A stretch of DNA of 60,912 nucleotides from Owenia fusiformis. Taxonomy: Eukaryota; Annelida; Polychaeta; Sabellida; Oweniidae. This document shows, one piece after another, positions 1-11,278 of this stretch. Location: contig CAIIXF020000011.1 of the NCBI GenBank assembly GCA_903813345.2, forward strand, positions 23,793,754-23,854,665, in the 5' to 3' direction. The translations under genes were made by a program, and so were the position numbers. Below the pieces are notes generated by a model. The model did not search any database. It saw only the letters and a list, made by a program, of their open reading frames with translations, and was not told where the DNA came from. Every line of letters begins with the position of its first letter. Position 1 is the first letter of the stretch.

Positions 1-132
1 AAAGCCTTGATATAAGCCTTGTACATACGCTGTTGTTGTATTTGGCGTTGTGCTAACATTGCTAAGAGTTGTCAAATCCCACGCAGTGATTCTCGGTGTA
101 AAATTATCAAGCGTAGTTGGAGTCGCAGCCAT
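1..132 (-). CDS. Possible N-terminal exon, truncated by window edge
   Basis: Reading the minus strand from ATG at 132, the frame stays open for 44 codons to the window edge. It begins MAATPTTLDNFTPRITAW and continues with a Ser/Thr/Asn-rich stretch. Two N-glycosylation sequons (NFT and NVS) and the absence of charged clusters would suit an extracellular N-terminus, for example of a seven-transmembrane receptor, but no domain is visible. No splice site is needed within the visible part. The product is not recognised. The open frame alone is weak evidence, and the identity is inference. Confidence 0.35.
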   Translation of the reverse strand, partial: MAATPTTLDNFTPRITAWDLTTLSNVSTTPNTTTAYVQGLYQGF

Positions 133-788
133 TCTTATATTCTAGTATTCATTGTATTCTGGAAATAGCAAATACTAATTGGAATAAAAGGAAAAGTGAT
201 GATATGTCAACCATATGATTTGACAGACATAATAATGTGCGTATCTCCATTTTTGAAACATGTTGTTTTTATACCTTCTGTTTGTGATCTTTGGAAGGTG
301 ACAATTCAACATTCGTAAAACTACGTGAAAATAATACCGTTCATCAATGAGTGTCATGCTTCTTTGCTACTCAGTATGTGAATGAAAAATAGTAACATTC
401 AATTTATCACATTTCAACAATTTAAAATACCCTTTTAAATGCACGTCACATTGGCAACGATTTTTAACAGTTTAAAATGAGTGAATCTTACAAAACCAAA
501 AATGGTCCCCCTTTGAGGTTATTAAAATGGAAGTTTTGAAGATTGCCAAACAGAAGATCCCCAAACAAGATTCTCTACAAGAGGCTTTCAGCCCCACCGC
601 TGAATGTTTGAAATTAAGAACATGTATCAACAAATTAATGAAATCTTGATAACCCATATTTCAATAAATATATTCCATCGTTTTGGAATAGCAAGTACTC
701 ACTGTTTCCCAAAAAAATGGAGTGTTCCAGTCTGTTGTTTTCTCGATGTAAACCTACTATTACGTTTTAGCTCAAATTCAGAGAATAT
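133..788. other. Intergenic, no gene seen
   Basis: AT-rich sequence with only short random reading frames on both strands. I see no splice-bounded coding signal, RNA gene or clear repeat before the mariner-type foldback element. Confidence 0.5.
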
Positions 789-1009
789 AGGGTGTCTCAA
801 AAAATGTACCCAAAAGTATATCAACACCATAGACAAACCAATCAATATTTTCAGACATTTTCAGTCATTTTTTGCATGGTCTTGTAGATAAAAGATGAAA
901 TTTTTTCCCCTATACACAGTTTTTAATTCAGTTTTGCCTTTTTAATACTTTGACCCGTTACCTTTTACACCACATATTCAATGTAACCTCACATTTCAAT
1001 GACAGTCTG

Positions 1010-1165
1010 CATCCTTACTACTACATTGTTCACCACATTTGATATTTCTGGTGGAATGTTTTGATTTCTGTTCGGATGCTGGTCTTAAGTTGTTCTAGGT
1101 CTCTTAGCTTGGGTTTAGCATAAAAATTGTCCTTCAAATAGCCTCAGAGAAAAAAGTATGGGCCG
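1010..1165 (-). pseudogene. Second inverted transposase 3' fragment
   Basis: The minus strand repeats the same transposase tail as 1394-1594: a GYLK-like region, then the segment ending in the KTFHQKYQMW-type frameshifted equivalent of IPPELL. Stops and frameshifts break the frame. It forms the left arm of the foldback element, and its value is mainly as evidence for how that element arose. Confidence 0.5.
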
Positions 1166-1393
1166 TCAAATATGGTGAATAGGGAGGCCCTCACAATGTC
1201 TTATAGCCCCCTTATACAGAGAGGTCAGAGGTTCAAAAAACTGCATTGGTTGGGATTCTAGTGTAGCTTTTGTTGTGTGTATCAATTTGAGACCATTGTG
1301 TTTTCATTTGGATATCATTTGGTCTCCAGGCTAGCCTGCCTAACTCTGGAAGGTAACTCCTGAATCATTTGCTGATAATTGACATGATTATCT

Positions 1394-1594
1394 GTGTTTC
1401 TTCTGCCATCATCATCCTCAAACATCTTTCTCTGTGGCTATTTGAAGGTATGTTTTAATGCTCATTCCAAGCAAAAAGACCTAGACCAAATTAAGGGCAA
1501 CATCCAAAGAGAAATCCAAAACATTCCACCGGAATTATTATCAAATGTGATAAACAAAGTAGCAGTAAGGATACAGGCTGTCATAGAAATATGA
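1394..1594 (+). pseudogene. Transposase C-terminal fragment (IS630/Tc1-mariner)
   Basis: This 66-codon frame contains FLCGYLK, matching the FFLWGYLK segment just after the last catalytic acidic residue in mariner/IS630 transposases. It is followed by the family's C-terminal pattern: a charged helix, then IPPELLSNVINKVAVRIQAV. No upstream catalytic domain remains, so it is a dead remnant in the right arm of the surrounding foldback element. A frame-broken copy lies on the other strand in the left arm. Confidence 0.7.
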
Positions 1595-1912
1595 TGTTAC
1601 ATCGATTTTGTGGTGTTAAAGGTAAAGGGTAAAAGCATCAAAAAGAAGAGACTGAAATAAAAATGGTGTATTGGGGAGAAAACTTTCATGTTTTGGCTAC
1701 ATGACCATGCAAAAAATGTCAGAAAATATTGATTGGTTTATCTGTGCTCTTGATATACTTTTGGGTACATTTTTTGAGACACCCTGTATATTCTAGTCTA
1801 AGTTGGAAATTCGTTTTTAAATGAAACTGCAATTCATACATTTGCTCATTCGCTTTTGGTTATATTTTAGACTTCAATCGTCAATGACTTTTACGTATTA
1901 GGCAAAGTTAAT

Positions 1913-2412
1913 NNNNNNNNNNNNNNNNNNNNNNNNNNNNNNNNNNNNNNNNNNNNNNNNNNNNNNNNNNNNNNNNNNNNNNNNNNNNNNNNNNNNNNNN
2001 NNNNNNNNNNNNNNNNNNNNNNNNNNNNNNNNNNNNNNNNNNNNNNNNNNNNNNNNNNNNNNNNNNNNNNNNNNNNNNNNNNNNNNNNNNNNNNNNNNNN
2101 NNNNNNNNNNNNNNNNNNNNNNNNNNNNNNNNNNNNNNNNNNNNNNNNNNNNNNNNNNNNNNNNNNNNNNNNNNNNNNNNNNNNNNNNNNNNNNNNNNNN
2201 NNNNNNNNNNNNNNNNNNNNNNNNNNNNNNNNNNNNNNNNNNNNNNNNNNNNNNNNNNNNNNNNNNNNNNNNNNNNNNNNNNNNNNNNNNNNNNNNNNNN
2301 NNNNNNNNNNNNNNNNNNNNNNNNNNNNNNNNNNNNNNNNNNNNNNNNNNNNNNNNNNNNNNNNNNNNNNNNNNNNNNNNNNNNNNNNNNNNNNNNNNNN
2401 NNNNNNNNNNNN
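1913..2412. other. Assembly gap (500 N)
   Basis: A run of exactly 500 N, so the true length is probably unknown. It removes the 3' two thirds of the last exon of transporter copy A. The few codons after the gap do not match the end of copy B. Confidence 0.95.
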
Positions 2413-5400
2413 TTGATGCTTGAAGTAAATGGAAATGTGAGCTATACGCCCCTACAAAAGTGTAGTAAAAGAACATACACGCCATCAAAATCACACCGAA
2501 TTTCACATTACCCCTGGTAAAAGACCCCGGATGTAAGAGATCTTTAAGACTTGTTCCTTTTGCTTGATTGGTATATGTCAACCCAATAGGGCGTGGTGCC
2601 AAATAAAATACCAAATATACCAATGATGTTACGATTGCTGCGGCTCCAACTATGAAATAAGGCACTTCGATGTTTGAATCAAATTCAGTTCCGGTTCCGG
2701 TTTCGTTGACTGAAACAGACGAGTTGACAGGCACTTGCCCTCCTCTTGTATTACTCAGAAATGGATAGGCTAATAAGGGTGCAATGAATCCGCCTGTTTT
2801 GAATCCTAAATGCATAGCTTGCAAGGGGGCTGCTGAATTTCCACCCCACGTCGCTATCATCATGCCATTTCCAACTAAAAGTACAAAACAATATGTTTAT
2901 CGAACCTAACGAAGTTCGAGGGGGATATAGGAAAGCCGTCCGTCCGTCCGTTTGTCCGGGCGATAACGTAAATACCGGTTGACGGATTTGATTTAAATTT
3001 TGTAGGCTTATGCCTTATGAGAGAAGAACCTCTGCTCGAGAAGGAATTTTCAATATGGCCGCTCAATTCAAAATGGCCGTCACTTTTAGTAAAAACGTAA
3101 TCTTTGATAATTCAAATACCAGTTCACGGATTTGGTTCAAAGTTTATACGTTGATGCCTTGGGAAAAAGGAGCTAGGCTGAAGAAGAGATTTTCAAAATG
3201 GCTGCTAAATATCAAGATGCCGGCCATTTTTCGTAAAAAACGGAATCGTTGAGTGAACGGATTTGATTCAAATTTTATTTCCTAGGGACAAAGTTGACGC
3301 ACCAGTTGACGGATTTGGTTCAAATTCTATATGCTGATGCCTATAGGGACAAAGGAGCTACGCTGAAGAAAAGCTTTACAAAATGGCTGCTCAATTTTCA
3401 AAATGGCGGCCATTTTTCGTAAAAACGTAATCTTTGATAACTCAAATACCAGTAAATGGATTTGGTTCAAATTTTATAATGATGATGCCTAAGGACAAAG
3501 TAGATTTGTTCAAGAAATAATTTTCAAATTTCAAAATGGCCACCATTTTTCATAAAAAGGTAATCTTTAATAACTCAAATGCAAGTTGATGGCTTTGGTT
3601 CAAATTTAATATGCTGATGCCTAAGGACAAAGGAGCTACATTGAAATTGGCGGCCATTTTTCGTAAAAATCGTAATCTTTGATTACTCAAATACCAGTAA
3701 ACAGAGTTGGAAACTCTGTTTGAGAAAGAATTTCAAAATGGCTGCCATTTTTCATAAAAAAGGAATGTAATCTTTGATAACTTAAATGCTCATTGACGGA
3801 TATGGTTTACATTTTATATGTTGACAAATAAGCTTTGCTCAGAAAGGAATTTTCAAGATGGCCACTTATAATCAAAATATGTTTTGTTCGGTGTGATTTG
3901 CTACTCCGTGGAGTTGCTGTATTTCTAGAGCCAGTAGACCAAAAACCGTTTCGAGAGGCTCAACGTGATCAGCAGTTCCAGGAAAGAAGGAGGAAAACAA
4001 ATGCATTCAAATTATACCAATGAAATAACATCAATGCTGGAAAGTATTAATTAAAGGGTTCACGATCAATGTAACGTCTTCATTGTTGTTATTAAGATAT
4101 GTTCTGCAAATCATGCATCTTCGACGTTTAAGGAACATCAAATTACGTCGAAGCGACTGACACCTTGTTAATCAAGATGCAAATTATGCATATTTTAATT
4201 TAAGACTTGGTTGATTGACATAACATTTATGTTCCCCGTAATTTCTTAAAAATTTGACGGAAGTAAATGTTAAATACCTAAACCATAAATTCCATGCGAT
4301 ACACCTTCCATCCAATAGAGGACAGCCAAAGCTTCGACACTTCTACACCAGGGTTTAAATGCAACGGAGAATGCCTGGGTAAAGAACCCCACAGCCAATT
4401 GCAGATCCCACGTTCTTCTCAATCGGTCGAACATGATACCTAAAATATTTGTGTACTATAGTAAGTAATTATTTTGGGAAATATATCTTGTCTCACTGCG
4501 TTGTCCTCTTGGATTTTCTCTTTGAACAGCGTAATTCACAAATCGTTTCCATGCTATAGGTGAAAGAAAGGGCCTCACCTCCAAATATACATCCCATAAT
4601 CCAACCTACATTTCTCATTGCCGCTGCTCCAGTTAGATCCGCAATGTTAACGCCAACTCTCTCTTGTAGATCGGGAACAGTTGGAGACTTTATGCCAGTC
4701 ATCAAACCCTGAAAGTACATGTAGCATGTGAATAATTACAATCTGCATGTTTGAAACAATGGTTGAATTATTTAATTTCTGTTTGGTATAACGTTGTTAA
4801 AATCGAAGGCTATGTGTATTTCTCTCGATTGATTCATACTATAAGTCTTCTCTTTTGGTTTTTTCAAGGGCTCCATATTGAGGTATACATTGGTTGAGTG
4901 GCCAAACCAAAGGACCATTTAGAATATAACAAGGATTTCCCAGGGATATAAAAAGTTCAGAAATTATTGGTTCAAAGTTAGTCGATCAGACAGTGTAACT
5001 TCAAATAAAAATAATGACTGGCAGTGGAGGATCGGTGGAGAATTCGGGACCTATTTGTTGGCAAGCAGTTAAAATGAATATGTGATTCGACTTGAAATGT
5101 GATTGATGAAGAATATCGTTCTAAACACCACGGTTGTTCAGTTGGATATATTTACTTAATCATCAAGAACAAGAAGAACCTAAAGGGCTCTAATATTCTT
5201 TTGTTTGAGGATCTAAGCCTCTTAATTAAACAGGCAGCTTCTAGATTATGTCAAAAAATGAAAATGCCTGGAGCTCAAACGGAAAAATAATTGGAAAGCT
5301 AAAGACAATATCAATCCGTCGTTTCGAACTCACTGATATGGGACTTTGAAAAGTCTCATACGATTTCTCATAACTTTAACACTCTATTGCTGATAATTGT

Positions 5401-7126
5401 GGTTTGTGGTATTTACTGTATGGTTGATGCATTTTGATATGTGCCTTTTTACAGTCAGGATACTTATTTTCACAAGTTATTAGCCTACACTTTTAACCAA
5501 CGAGCTGGCCAACGAGCCTAGAACTCAATGAGCACCAAGCTTTATCTCTGTTAACTATTTGGATATTCAGATTTTTCTCATTACATCAGAGTGTTTTATA
5601 TGTCTCTTTTCAATCATAGATAATAGTGAATTTATTGATACTGTTTCAAATGATGCTTCGATGATTAATTTTGAAAATAAAATATTTAATCCACTTTGAT
5701 CAATTCAAAGAGTAACATAGACATATCAACCATGCATTGCAATATTCGCAGTTTGCCATCAAATCACTGAAAGTTGACAAACCTTTTGGCATCAATTGGA
5801 TAAGAGGGTCTCCATTATTGCGCTCTCTGAAACATGGTTATACAAGGATCAAGAGGCTACTTTTTCTCAGTTTATGAATTACAACCGGTATTTTAAATCT
5901 CATACTACCAGAGGTGGAGGGGCTGGTCTCTTTACTCATAGCTCAATTAAAACTAAAAGAAGAACTGACCTTATATTCAATAATGCAAACTACGATGTCA
6001 TAACTATAGAAATTATTGAAGAGAATGGGAAGAAAATTTTTCTGGAGATTTCCACATTGATCTCTTTAAATCTTTTGAACATGATTTTACAGAAAGCTTC
6101 TATAAAACAGTTGCGTATAATCTCGTGGTGATCTATAATGCAACTCGAGTATCTCCTACATCTACTACTTCAATAGACAATATTTTCACCAACGATCCAA
6201 AAACTGATTTATGTGGAATCAGATGACGATTTTCGAAAATTTATCAGATTTATCATCAATTTTCGACCTATTGTATATTGAGAAAAAATTGGAAACATTT
6301 GGTGGTATTTGAAATAAAGTCAAATTACGTTTCCATCAATAGTATAAGTATTTTCATCGCAGGTTAGGTAAATAAAAATTCAAAGCTAAAGAGGCTTTAA
6401 CACGTAGTGCAATGGGGGAGCTAAGGTTGCCAAACTTATGGAGGGGAGTGTATCATGGAAATACTAGTATTATTTGGGGTGAAGCGGGTACAGGTTTACT
6501 AAAGTCACTATATCATCTTCAGAAAAAGTTCACTGCACCAACTATTTGGAATGAATTAACTGCTGAAATCTGGAAGCATCTTAATTATGAAAAAAAGTAT
6601 TATCTTAATAATAATATAATTTATATTTTATGCCAATTTTATTTATAGACTGTGGGCCTAATATGACACACTCTGCTAAGCAGAAACAAATAGTATACAT
6701 TATGTGTCACCCGTTTATTGTAATTTGCTGTTAAGATATATATAAATAAGAATTAAAGTGGAAAGAGTATTTCAAAACGTGGCGGATACTCACGTTGACG
6801 GTCCATGAGCCTATTATAAGAAAGGTTTTAGCAAGTTTGTAGTTGAACAACTTTTTAGCATGAGCACCCCCATCATCCAGATCCTCATATTCCACTTCTT
6901 TTTCTTTCTTCTCGGTCACTGGAAATACATCACCATTGTATAAACCATTGGCTGGATTTTTCGACTCTTTTGGACTCGTGTTTTGCAAGGCACCATCATA
7001 AACAACATCAGTAATGGGCGTTTCGTTAACAAATGTTGTGTTATTATAAGTAGTGTCATCGTTTGAAGTATATTTATCAGTGTAGTATCCCACTGAACGA
7101 ATCTCGGAGTTCTTTTTATAAGACAT
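2413..7126 (-). CDS. Sodium-dependent glucose transporter 1-like (MFSD4B/SLC60A2), copy A, partial
   Basis: A multi-pass MFS sugar carrier expected in the plasma membrane. Visible coding exons in transcript order are 7126-6794 (111 codons), 4708-4579, 4439-4278 and 2874 into the gap at 2412. All have GT-AG borders and compatible phases (0, 1, 1). Exon 1 is a hydrophilic cytosolic N-terminus rich in Asp/Glu/Lys, followed by TM1. Later exons give GLMTGIKSPTVPDLQERVGV, the GIMFDRLRR loop typical of MFS helices 2-3, and NGMMIATWGGNSAAPLQAMH, which matches the NaGLT1 family region around helix 5. The start MSYKKN is chosen because copy B has the same start and a shared TATA-like box lies about 80 bp upstream. 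The 3' end is lost in the assembly gap, so whether the copy is intact is unknown. Identity to copy B is very high, so the duplication is recent. The substrate (glucose, possibly urea or related solutes) is inferred from family. Confidence 0.88.
2890..3942. repeat. Irregular ~135-bp tandem repeat array inserted in intron 3 of copy A
   Basis: About seven imperfect units, each with GACGGATTTGGTTCAAATTT, a GATGCCTAAGGACAAAGGAG block, an AAAATGGCGGCCATTTTTCG block and CGTAATCTTTGATAACTCAA. The first unit is preceded by a TCCG tetranucleotide run near 2935-2960. Copy B lacks this block: its intron 3 goes directly from the splice donor side to the sequence GAGAGGCTCAACGTGATCAG that resumes here at about 3950. 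The array is therefore an insertion of about 1 kb after the gene duplication, or a loss from copy B. Short frames inside it are not genes. Confidence 0.8.
5727..6240 (+). pseudogene. Non-LTR retrotransposon endonuclease-domain fragment
   Basis: The longest frame (5796-6131) contains SIIALSETWLYKDQE, the diagnostic start of APE-type endonuclease domains of Jockey/CR1-like LINEs, and then RGGGAGLFTHSS. Upstream, CNIRSLPSNH in another frame is the preceding conserved strand. Downstream, after a frameshift and an internal deletion, VSPTSTTSIDNIFTN matches the end of the domain. Several frameshifts and stops make it dead. It lies in intron 1 of transporter copy A, on the opposite strand, and is absent from the shorter intron 1 of copy B. 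Confidence 0.75.
6241..6793. other. Intron sequence, no gene; isolated MITE-like end near 6407-6460
   Basis: No coding potential is seen; the frame at 6412-6648 has no recognisable feature. The string GGTTGCCAAACTTATGGAGG near 6424 resembles the ends of the small TIR elements at 18231-18431 and 31308-31370, so it is probably a decayed single end of that family. Confidence 0.35.
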
Positions 7127-7204
7127 AATGCTATTTTATCCCGTTCCTAATTTTTCATCTCTAAAATTTCCCTAGAACGCCTACTTTGCGAGTGATGACT
7201 TGCG

Positions 7205-7212
7205 ATTTATAA
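7205..7212 (-). promoter_or_regulatory. TATA-like box of transporter copy A
   Basis: TTATAAAT on the minus strand, about 80 bp upstream of the chosen ATG and kept at the same relative place in copy B. Conservation of the flank may only reflect recent duplication, so function is inferred. Confidence 0.3.
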
Positions 7213-7345
7213 TAGAACATAATAAAAACAATAATAGAACAAAAGTACGCTTGACATTATTGAAAAATGTTATCCGAGTGCAGTTTTTGTTGAACATTTG
7301 TAAGAACAAAGTATACATTCAATAATCTTGCCATATCTAACCCCC

Positions 7346-8067
7346 CTATCACACCAAACTAGTTCTTACCCGTTCTTGCCAGTCCTACGAAAAACGTCGT
7401 AAAACGGGCTCAATCTGGCTGTGGTCGCGAAATATGTCAGGTCGCACCACGTTGGTGTGCAACGTCGTATAACGCGTCCCTTAGTCTAGAAGGTCATCAT
7501 GACCTGATTACAGAACGGTATGGTCGCCATAGAATGTTGAATCGATTCAAAATTCTAAAATCACCTTCCCGTCCTGAGAACGTTCATGAAGTTCGTAAAT
7601 AGACCTTAGAAAGTTGCAGCTACGTTCATTCTGTTCGCACACAGTTTAAAACCAGCTTTGAAGAACGAAGTGGCAACTTGTTTGGTGTGATAGCTATATT
7701 TCATTCATAAGCAGTCTTAAATACGTTCTTAATCAGTTTACACTCGTTTGCAATTAGTTCTACCCCGTTCTCAATACGTCCACATACAGTTCAACTCGTT
7801 GTTAAAACGTCCCTAGTAGGATTGAAGTACGACGGTTCCGTTCGTAATACGTCCAGCTCGTCGTTAGTTGTCACTCGTTCTAATTGTAGAACGTATCGCC
7901 CACGAGAGCATTTTGAGCATGTTCTAAGTTCTAGAGGACCTACCCGTTCGAGTATGTTCGATGAAGTTTGTAAATAGACCCCAAACGGTTCTAAGTACGT
8001 CCACTCCGTTCGTACACAGTTGAAGCCCGTTTTCGAGAACGTAGTAAAAACTAGTTTGGTGTGATAG
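7346..8067. mobile_element. TIR element with CTATCACACCAAACTAGT ends and CGTTC-rich interior
   Basis: The ends are CTATCACACCAAACTAGTT at left and its near-perfect complement ACTAGTTTGGTGTGATAG at right, 722 bp overall. A third end-like copy, TTTGGTGTGATAG, sits internally at 7681-7693. The interior is a degenerate set of GTTC/CGTTC/ACGTC words on both strands, as in subterminal transposase-binding repeats. No transposase is encoded. The homologous 5' flank of copy B lacks it: CCATATCTAA continues there into unrelated bases before TTGGTTCAAGA. Superfamily not assigned; the target duplication is unclear. Confidence 0.75.
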
Positions 8068-8102
8068 TAGGAAAGTCCGTCATTTGGTTCAAGAGCAACA
8101 TT

Positions 8103-9291
8103 TGTAACAACCGGGGTCACACTCGCCTAGCCGTGACTAATATTAAATGTACGAGGTGTTAAAACTACTATGGTAGCGTATATATGGCCTAGACTAGGGA
8201 GTGTGTTGGTTGTTATGAATTTTCCTTACTGATTATCAAATTGTCCTACTCCATAAATGATAGTACAAAAGAATATGATTTGATTATATATATATTATGT
8301 AACTGTATTATAAAACTACTAAAATGATATGAAATATGTACAATGATGAATATTTACAATAAGGTCTACAGAATTGTATCAGACATGTTGTTTCATATAA
8401 GATATTGTAATAACTTCAAAAAGCAGTTGTCAATATTATTAACAATGCACTAACTTGACCTTATATATGCTTAAACTCTCTACATATGAATGCCTTACAA
8501 ATAACAACAACAGGTTACTCTGTCACCTATCTTCAAATCTCTAATTAAAAGTACATATGCACCTTTCATTACACAAGCAATAATTAAATACTGCCTAGAA
8601 TAACAATGATGCAGTTTTCAATCTCAATTTACTTATTCTCTGGGTCTAATATACTTAACTGACCTTACTAAAAATCAGAACAATCTGGCATGCCATCTAT
8701 CTTCAACTATGTTCAAATCAGGCTCAAAAGTAACAATGCCTATTGCACTTCAAATACTAATCATAACTCATATTTTCTGGGCAACAAATGCAAAAGAAAC
8801 AGAAATTGAAATGGCAGATTGAACCCTATCTAGCTAGAAAATCATAAGTCTAACATAAGCTGCCGAAACCGAAAATATCCTTCACATCAAAATAATCTTA
8901 CCCTAATAAAATATCCTTGCTAGCTTCATGCAAATGTGTATCTTAAGATAACTATCCTAACTGGACTTTTAGTCCACCATTTTAAACAATTTAACAGCAC
9001 AATTTATTTTCAATTTTATCCTGCATTTTATAATCCTGGCCTCTGTTGAACAAGCCCCTAAATTCCAGTATTCTAATTGGCTACAAACAGACTAAGACCT
9101 TGACCTTAGAGCTATATGATCTACAGGGCCTTCAAAGTATTCTGCAAGGAGTTTTTGCCATCAGATTCAAAAGTTATAAAAGTATATAAATCGTACAAAA
9201 TATACTAAAATGCAATTAATGACCCATACAAAATATTTGTAATAATGGAAAGTGACCATAAATAATAAAAGTAACAACGAGGGTTGTTACA
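8103..9291. mobile_element. Solo LTR of an LTR retrotransposon
   Basis: A 1189-bp unit starting TGTAACAACC and ending GGTTGTTACA, the TG...CA perfect inverted termini of an LTR. It is flanked by the 4-bp direct repeat CATT (8099-8102 and 9292-9295). The 5' flank of transporter copy B keeps the empty site: GTTCAAGAACAACACTGTCC matches the joined flanks here. A 4-bp duplication fits Ty3/Gypsy-type integrases, but the LTR alone does not prove the clade. No internal region, primer-binding site or second LTR is present, so the element has recombined to a solo LTR. Confidence 0.85.
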
Positions 9292-9586
9292 CATTGTCCC
9301 GTAATCTATATATCATAGAAAAGATTATGGAATTCTGGACCGAATATTGGCATGCTTATTGTTTATTGGGAACATTTTTATAAACTTGTGTTTGGTAGCC
9401 AGTATCTTCTGGATATCTTGACATGAGTCTTGTCTCGGTCAAAGTGACCTCCCGAAATACTAGAATAGTAGAGCACCATACATCTTTGTTACAAAAACTA
9501 TGAACACCACAGCAAGTTTGAAAACATTCAAAATCTAGAGAGCGATATTCCTGTTATCAAACAACTATAGAAACGATTAAGCTTAC

Positions 9587-10161
9587 CCGTACCAGAGCTG
9601 TGTATTGCACGAAAAATTCGGACTTGCTCTCTCTTGTCCTTGATGGCTCTGGTCAAAAAGTCGTCCTTTGCATCTTCGTCATCATCGTCTGTGGAAATAT
9701 CCCTTTAGACCTCTAAACTGTATGTGGTACAGGACGCCATGTGAGATCTAAAAATAATACCATGTTCATGTTTCTTCACGATTATTGTTTATTAAACGTG
9801 TAAATCTTAGTGGGTTGGAAATTGTTCCACATAAGTATGAGCAACAGTGTATGATGAAACACATCTGCAGCGGATGACATTAGAATTTTAAAAATATGAA
9901 ATATTTTAGATTTTCCCGATATAAAATAAAAAATATTAAAACACAATTACTCAAAAATATATTTTTTGCTCCAGAATGAAGAAGAGTAACATATCGAAAC
10001 CATCGACGGGAATATTCAATGTCTACACAATGTCTGCATACATTTGTATCAGAAGCGGACGTTTTTGTTATAGCTTTAGACAAACCTAGAGTCACAAAAC
10101 ATTTATTTCCAGAGCTTTCCATAGGATATGAGAGAACAATTGATAAAGTAAGTAAAAACAT
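9587..10161 (-). CDS. Candidate two-exon fragment of a small secreted protein
   Basis: A frame starting at 10161 gives a hydrophobic leader (MFLLTLSIVLSYP) and then a Cys-containing segment including CRHCVDIEYSRRWF. A possible donor (A|GTAATT) at 9951 leaves phase 1. An acceptor after TTTCCACAG opens an exon at 9688-9587 in the matching phase, which encodes an acidic patch (DDDEDAKDD), then FLTRAIKDKREQVRIFRAIH, ending in a good GTAAGC donor. Later exons are not identified. The product is not recognised. The second exon is the stronger half; the join is a guess. Confidence 0.25.
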
Positions 10162-10199
10162 ATGCAGATTTTTGAAATGAGCCCATTTTAGTGACAAAA

Positions 10200-11250
10200 A
10201 AATTAGCGTAAAACTTACCTTTAAGGTTCGATTTTAGCTTAAGCCATCAAAGATCACAAAGATCTAATAACAACTTTTTTGGACTGAAATTCTAGTTATC
10301 GTAATTTGCGTTTACATAATGAATTCAATTATAAAGGATGTATTTGTTCTTTCAGAAAATTATACGCCTACTCCATCTATTCCGCCATCACATTTATTTA
10401 GAGGTCTGCACTCGCTTTTTTCAGTTAAATTTGAATTTCCTTAATTGTTCTATATTCATACATGTAGTTATGTATCCACAAGTATACCAATGTTAGATAA
10501 ATAACAAAATAGAACAAATGATAAAGCAATGATTTATAAGAAGATACATGTATAATATTGTAGCGTGCTCAATATGTTCTAGGTTGCCACGCCTTTCCTT
10601 ATTTCCCATTTACTTTAGAATACTCATGCAACTGGTGGTATAATGTGTTCGTGCTTGTTGGACTAAATGAACCACCATTTCAATTACTGGTATTGTTAAA
10701 TGACTAAATATCGGGTAAAAATATCCAGGCTTTTAGAAATTTCAAAAACGTTGATTTGACCTTGGCTTAGACCATGACTGAAATAAAAACTAGTATCTCA
10801 GAAATTAAGATGAGTCTTTCATAGGAGCACACAAAATACTGAATTCACCTCGTCATATTTTAGTCAATCCGGAAAAATCTTCAAATTTGAAATCAATAAG
10901 ACCAGGTCCTTACTAAGTTGAGCCCCTAGATCCTGAGATCGGGCCCAAGATATGCTCACGATTAACAGAATACACTATGCACAGTAACCAAGATAAGAAA
11001 TTATATGTAAACATATTGTAACACTCATTATTTTGTTTTAAATCTTGAACTATCTAAACTAAACATTCTATTATCTATTTCTATAGCCTGGTACATGTGC
11101 CTTTGTCGTTTAAAGGACTTTGGCAATTGTTTTGCGAACGTGAGAATTTGATTGGAGATTGAATGCCACACCAGACATGTTCACTGGTTCCACCCCTTTG
11201 TACATCGTGGTAAGCCACACCCTCTCCATCTCTATCCTTATGGATGCGAT
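10200..11250. other. Intergenic, nothing recognised
   Basis: AT-rich sequence with scattered short frames and no repeat structure that I could trace. An AG dinucleotide run follows near 11257-11272. Confidence 0.4.
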
Positions 11251-11278
11251 GCAACAGAGAGAGAGAGAGAGATGCTAT

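Larger units (their letters stand above)
789..1786. mobile_element. Mariner/IS630-type foldback element with long inverted arms
   Basis: The ends read GGGTGTCTCAAAAAATGTAC at left and its complement at right (GAGACACCCTG), both next to TA, the mariner target. The inverted similarity runs about 370 bp inward on each side (roughly 789-1160 and 1420-1786), around a loop of about 260 bp. Both arms carry the 3' end of the same transposase gene facing the nearer terminus, so the element looks like two 3' ends joined head to head rather than one deleted transposon. The arms differ at many positions and the left terminus has lost the first CA, so it is old. Confidence 0.75.

Noticed and set aside
5099-5290. 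63-codon plus-strand frame in intron 1 of copy A
   Set aside because: No motif, no splice sites, and not conserved in copy B.
6412-6648. 78-codon frame in intron 1 of copy A
   Set aside because: No motif. Its start overlaps a MITE-like end.
7791-8120. 109-codon minus-strand frame
   Set aside because: It lies inside the CGTTC-rich TIR element and runs over its end; the words are repeat-derived.
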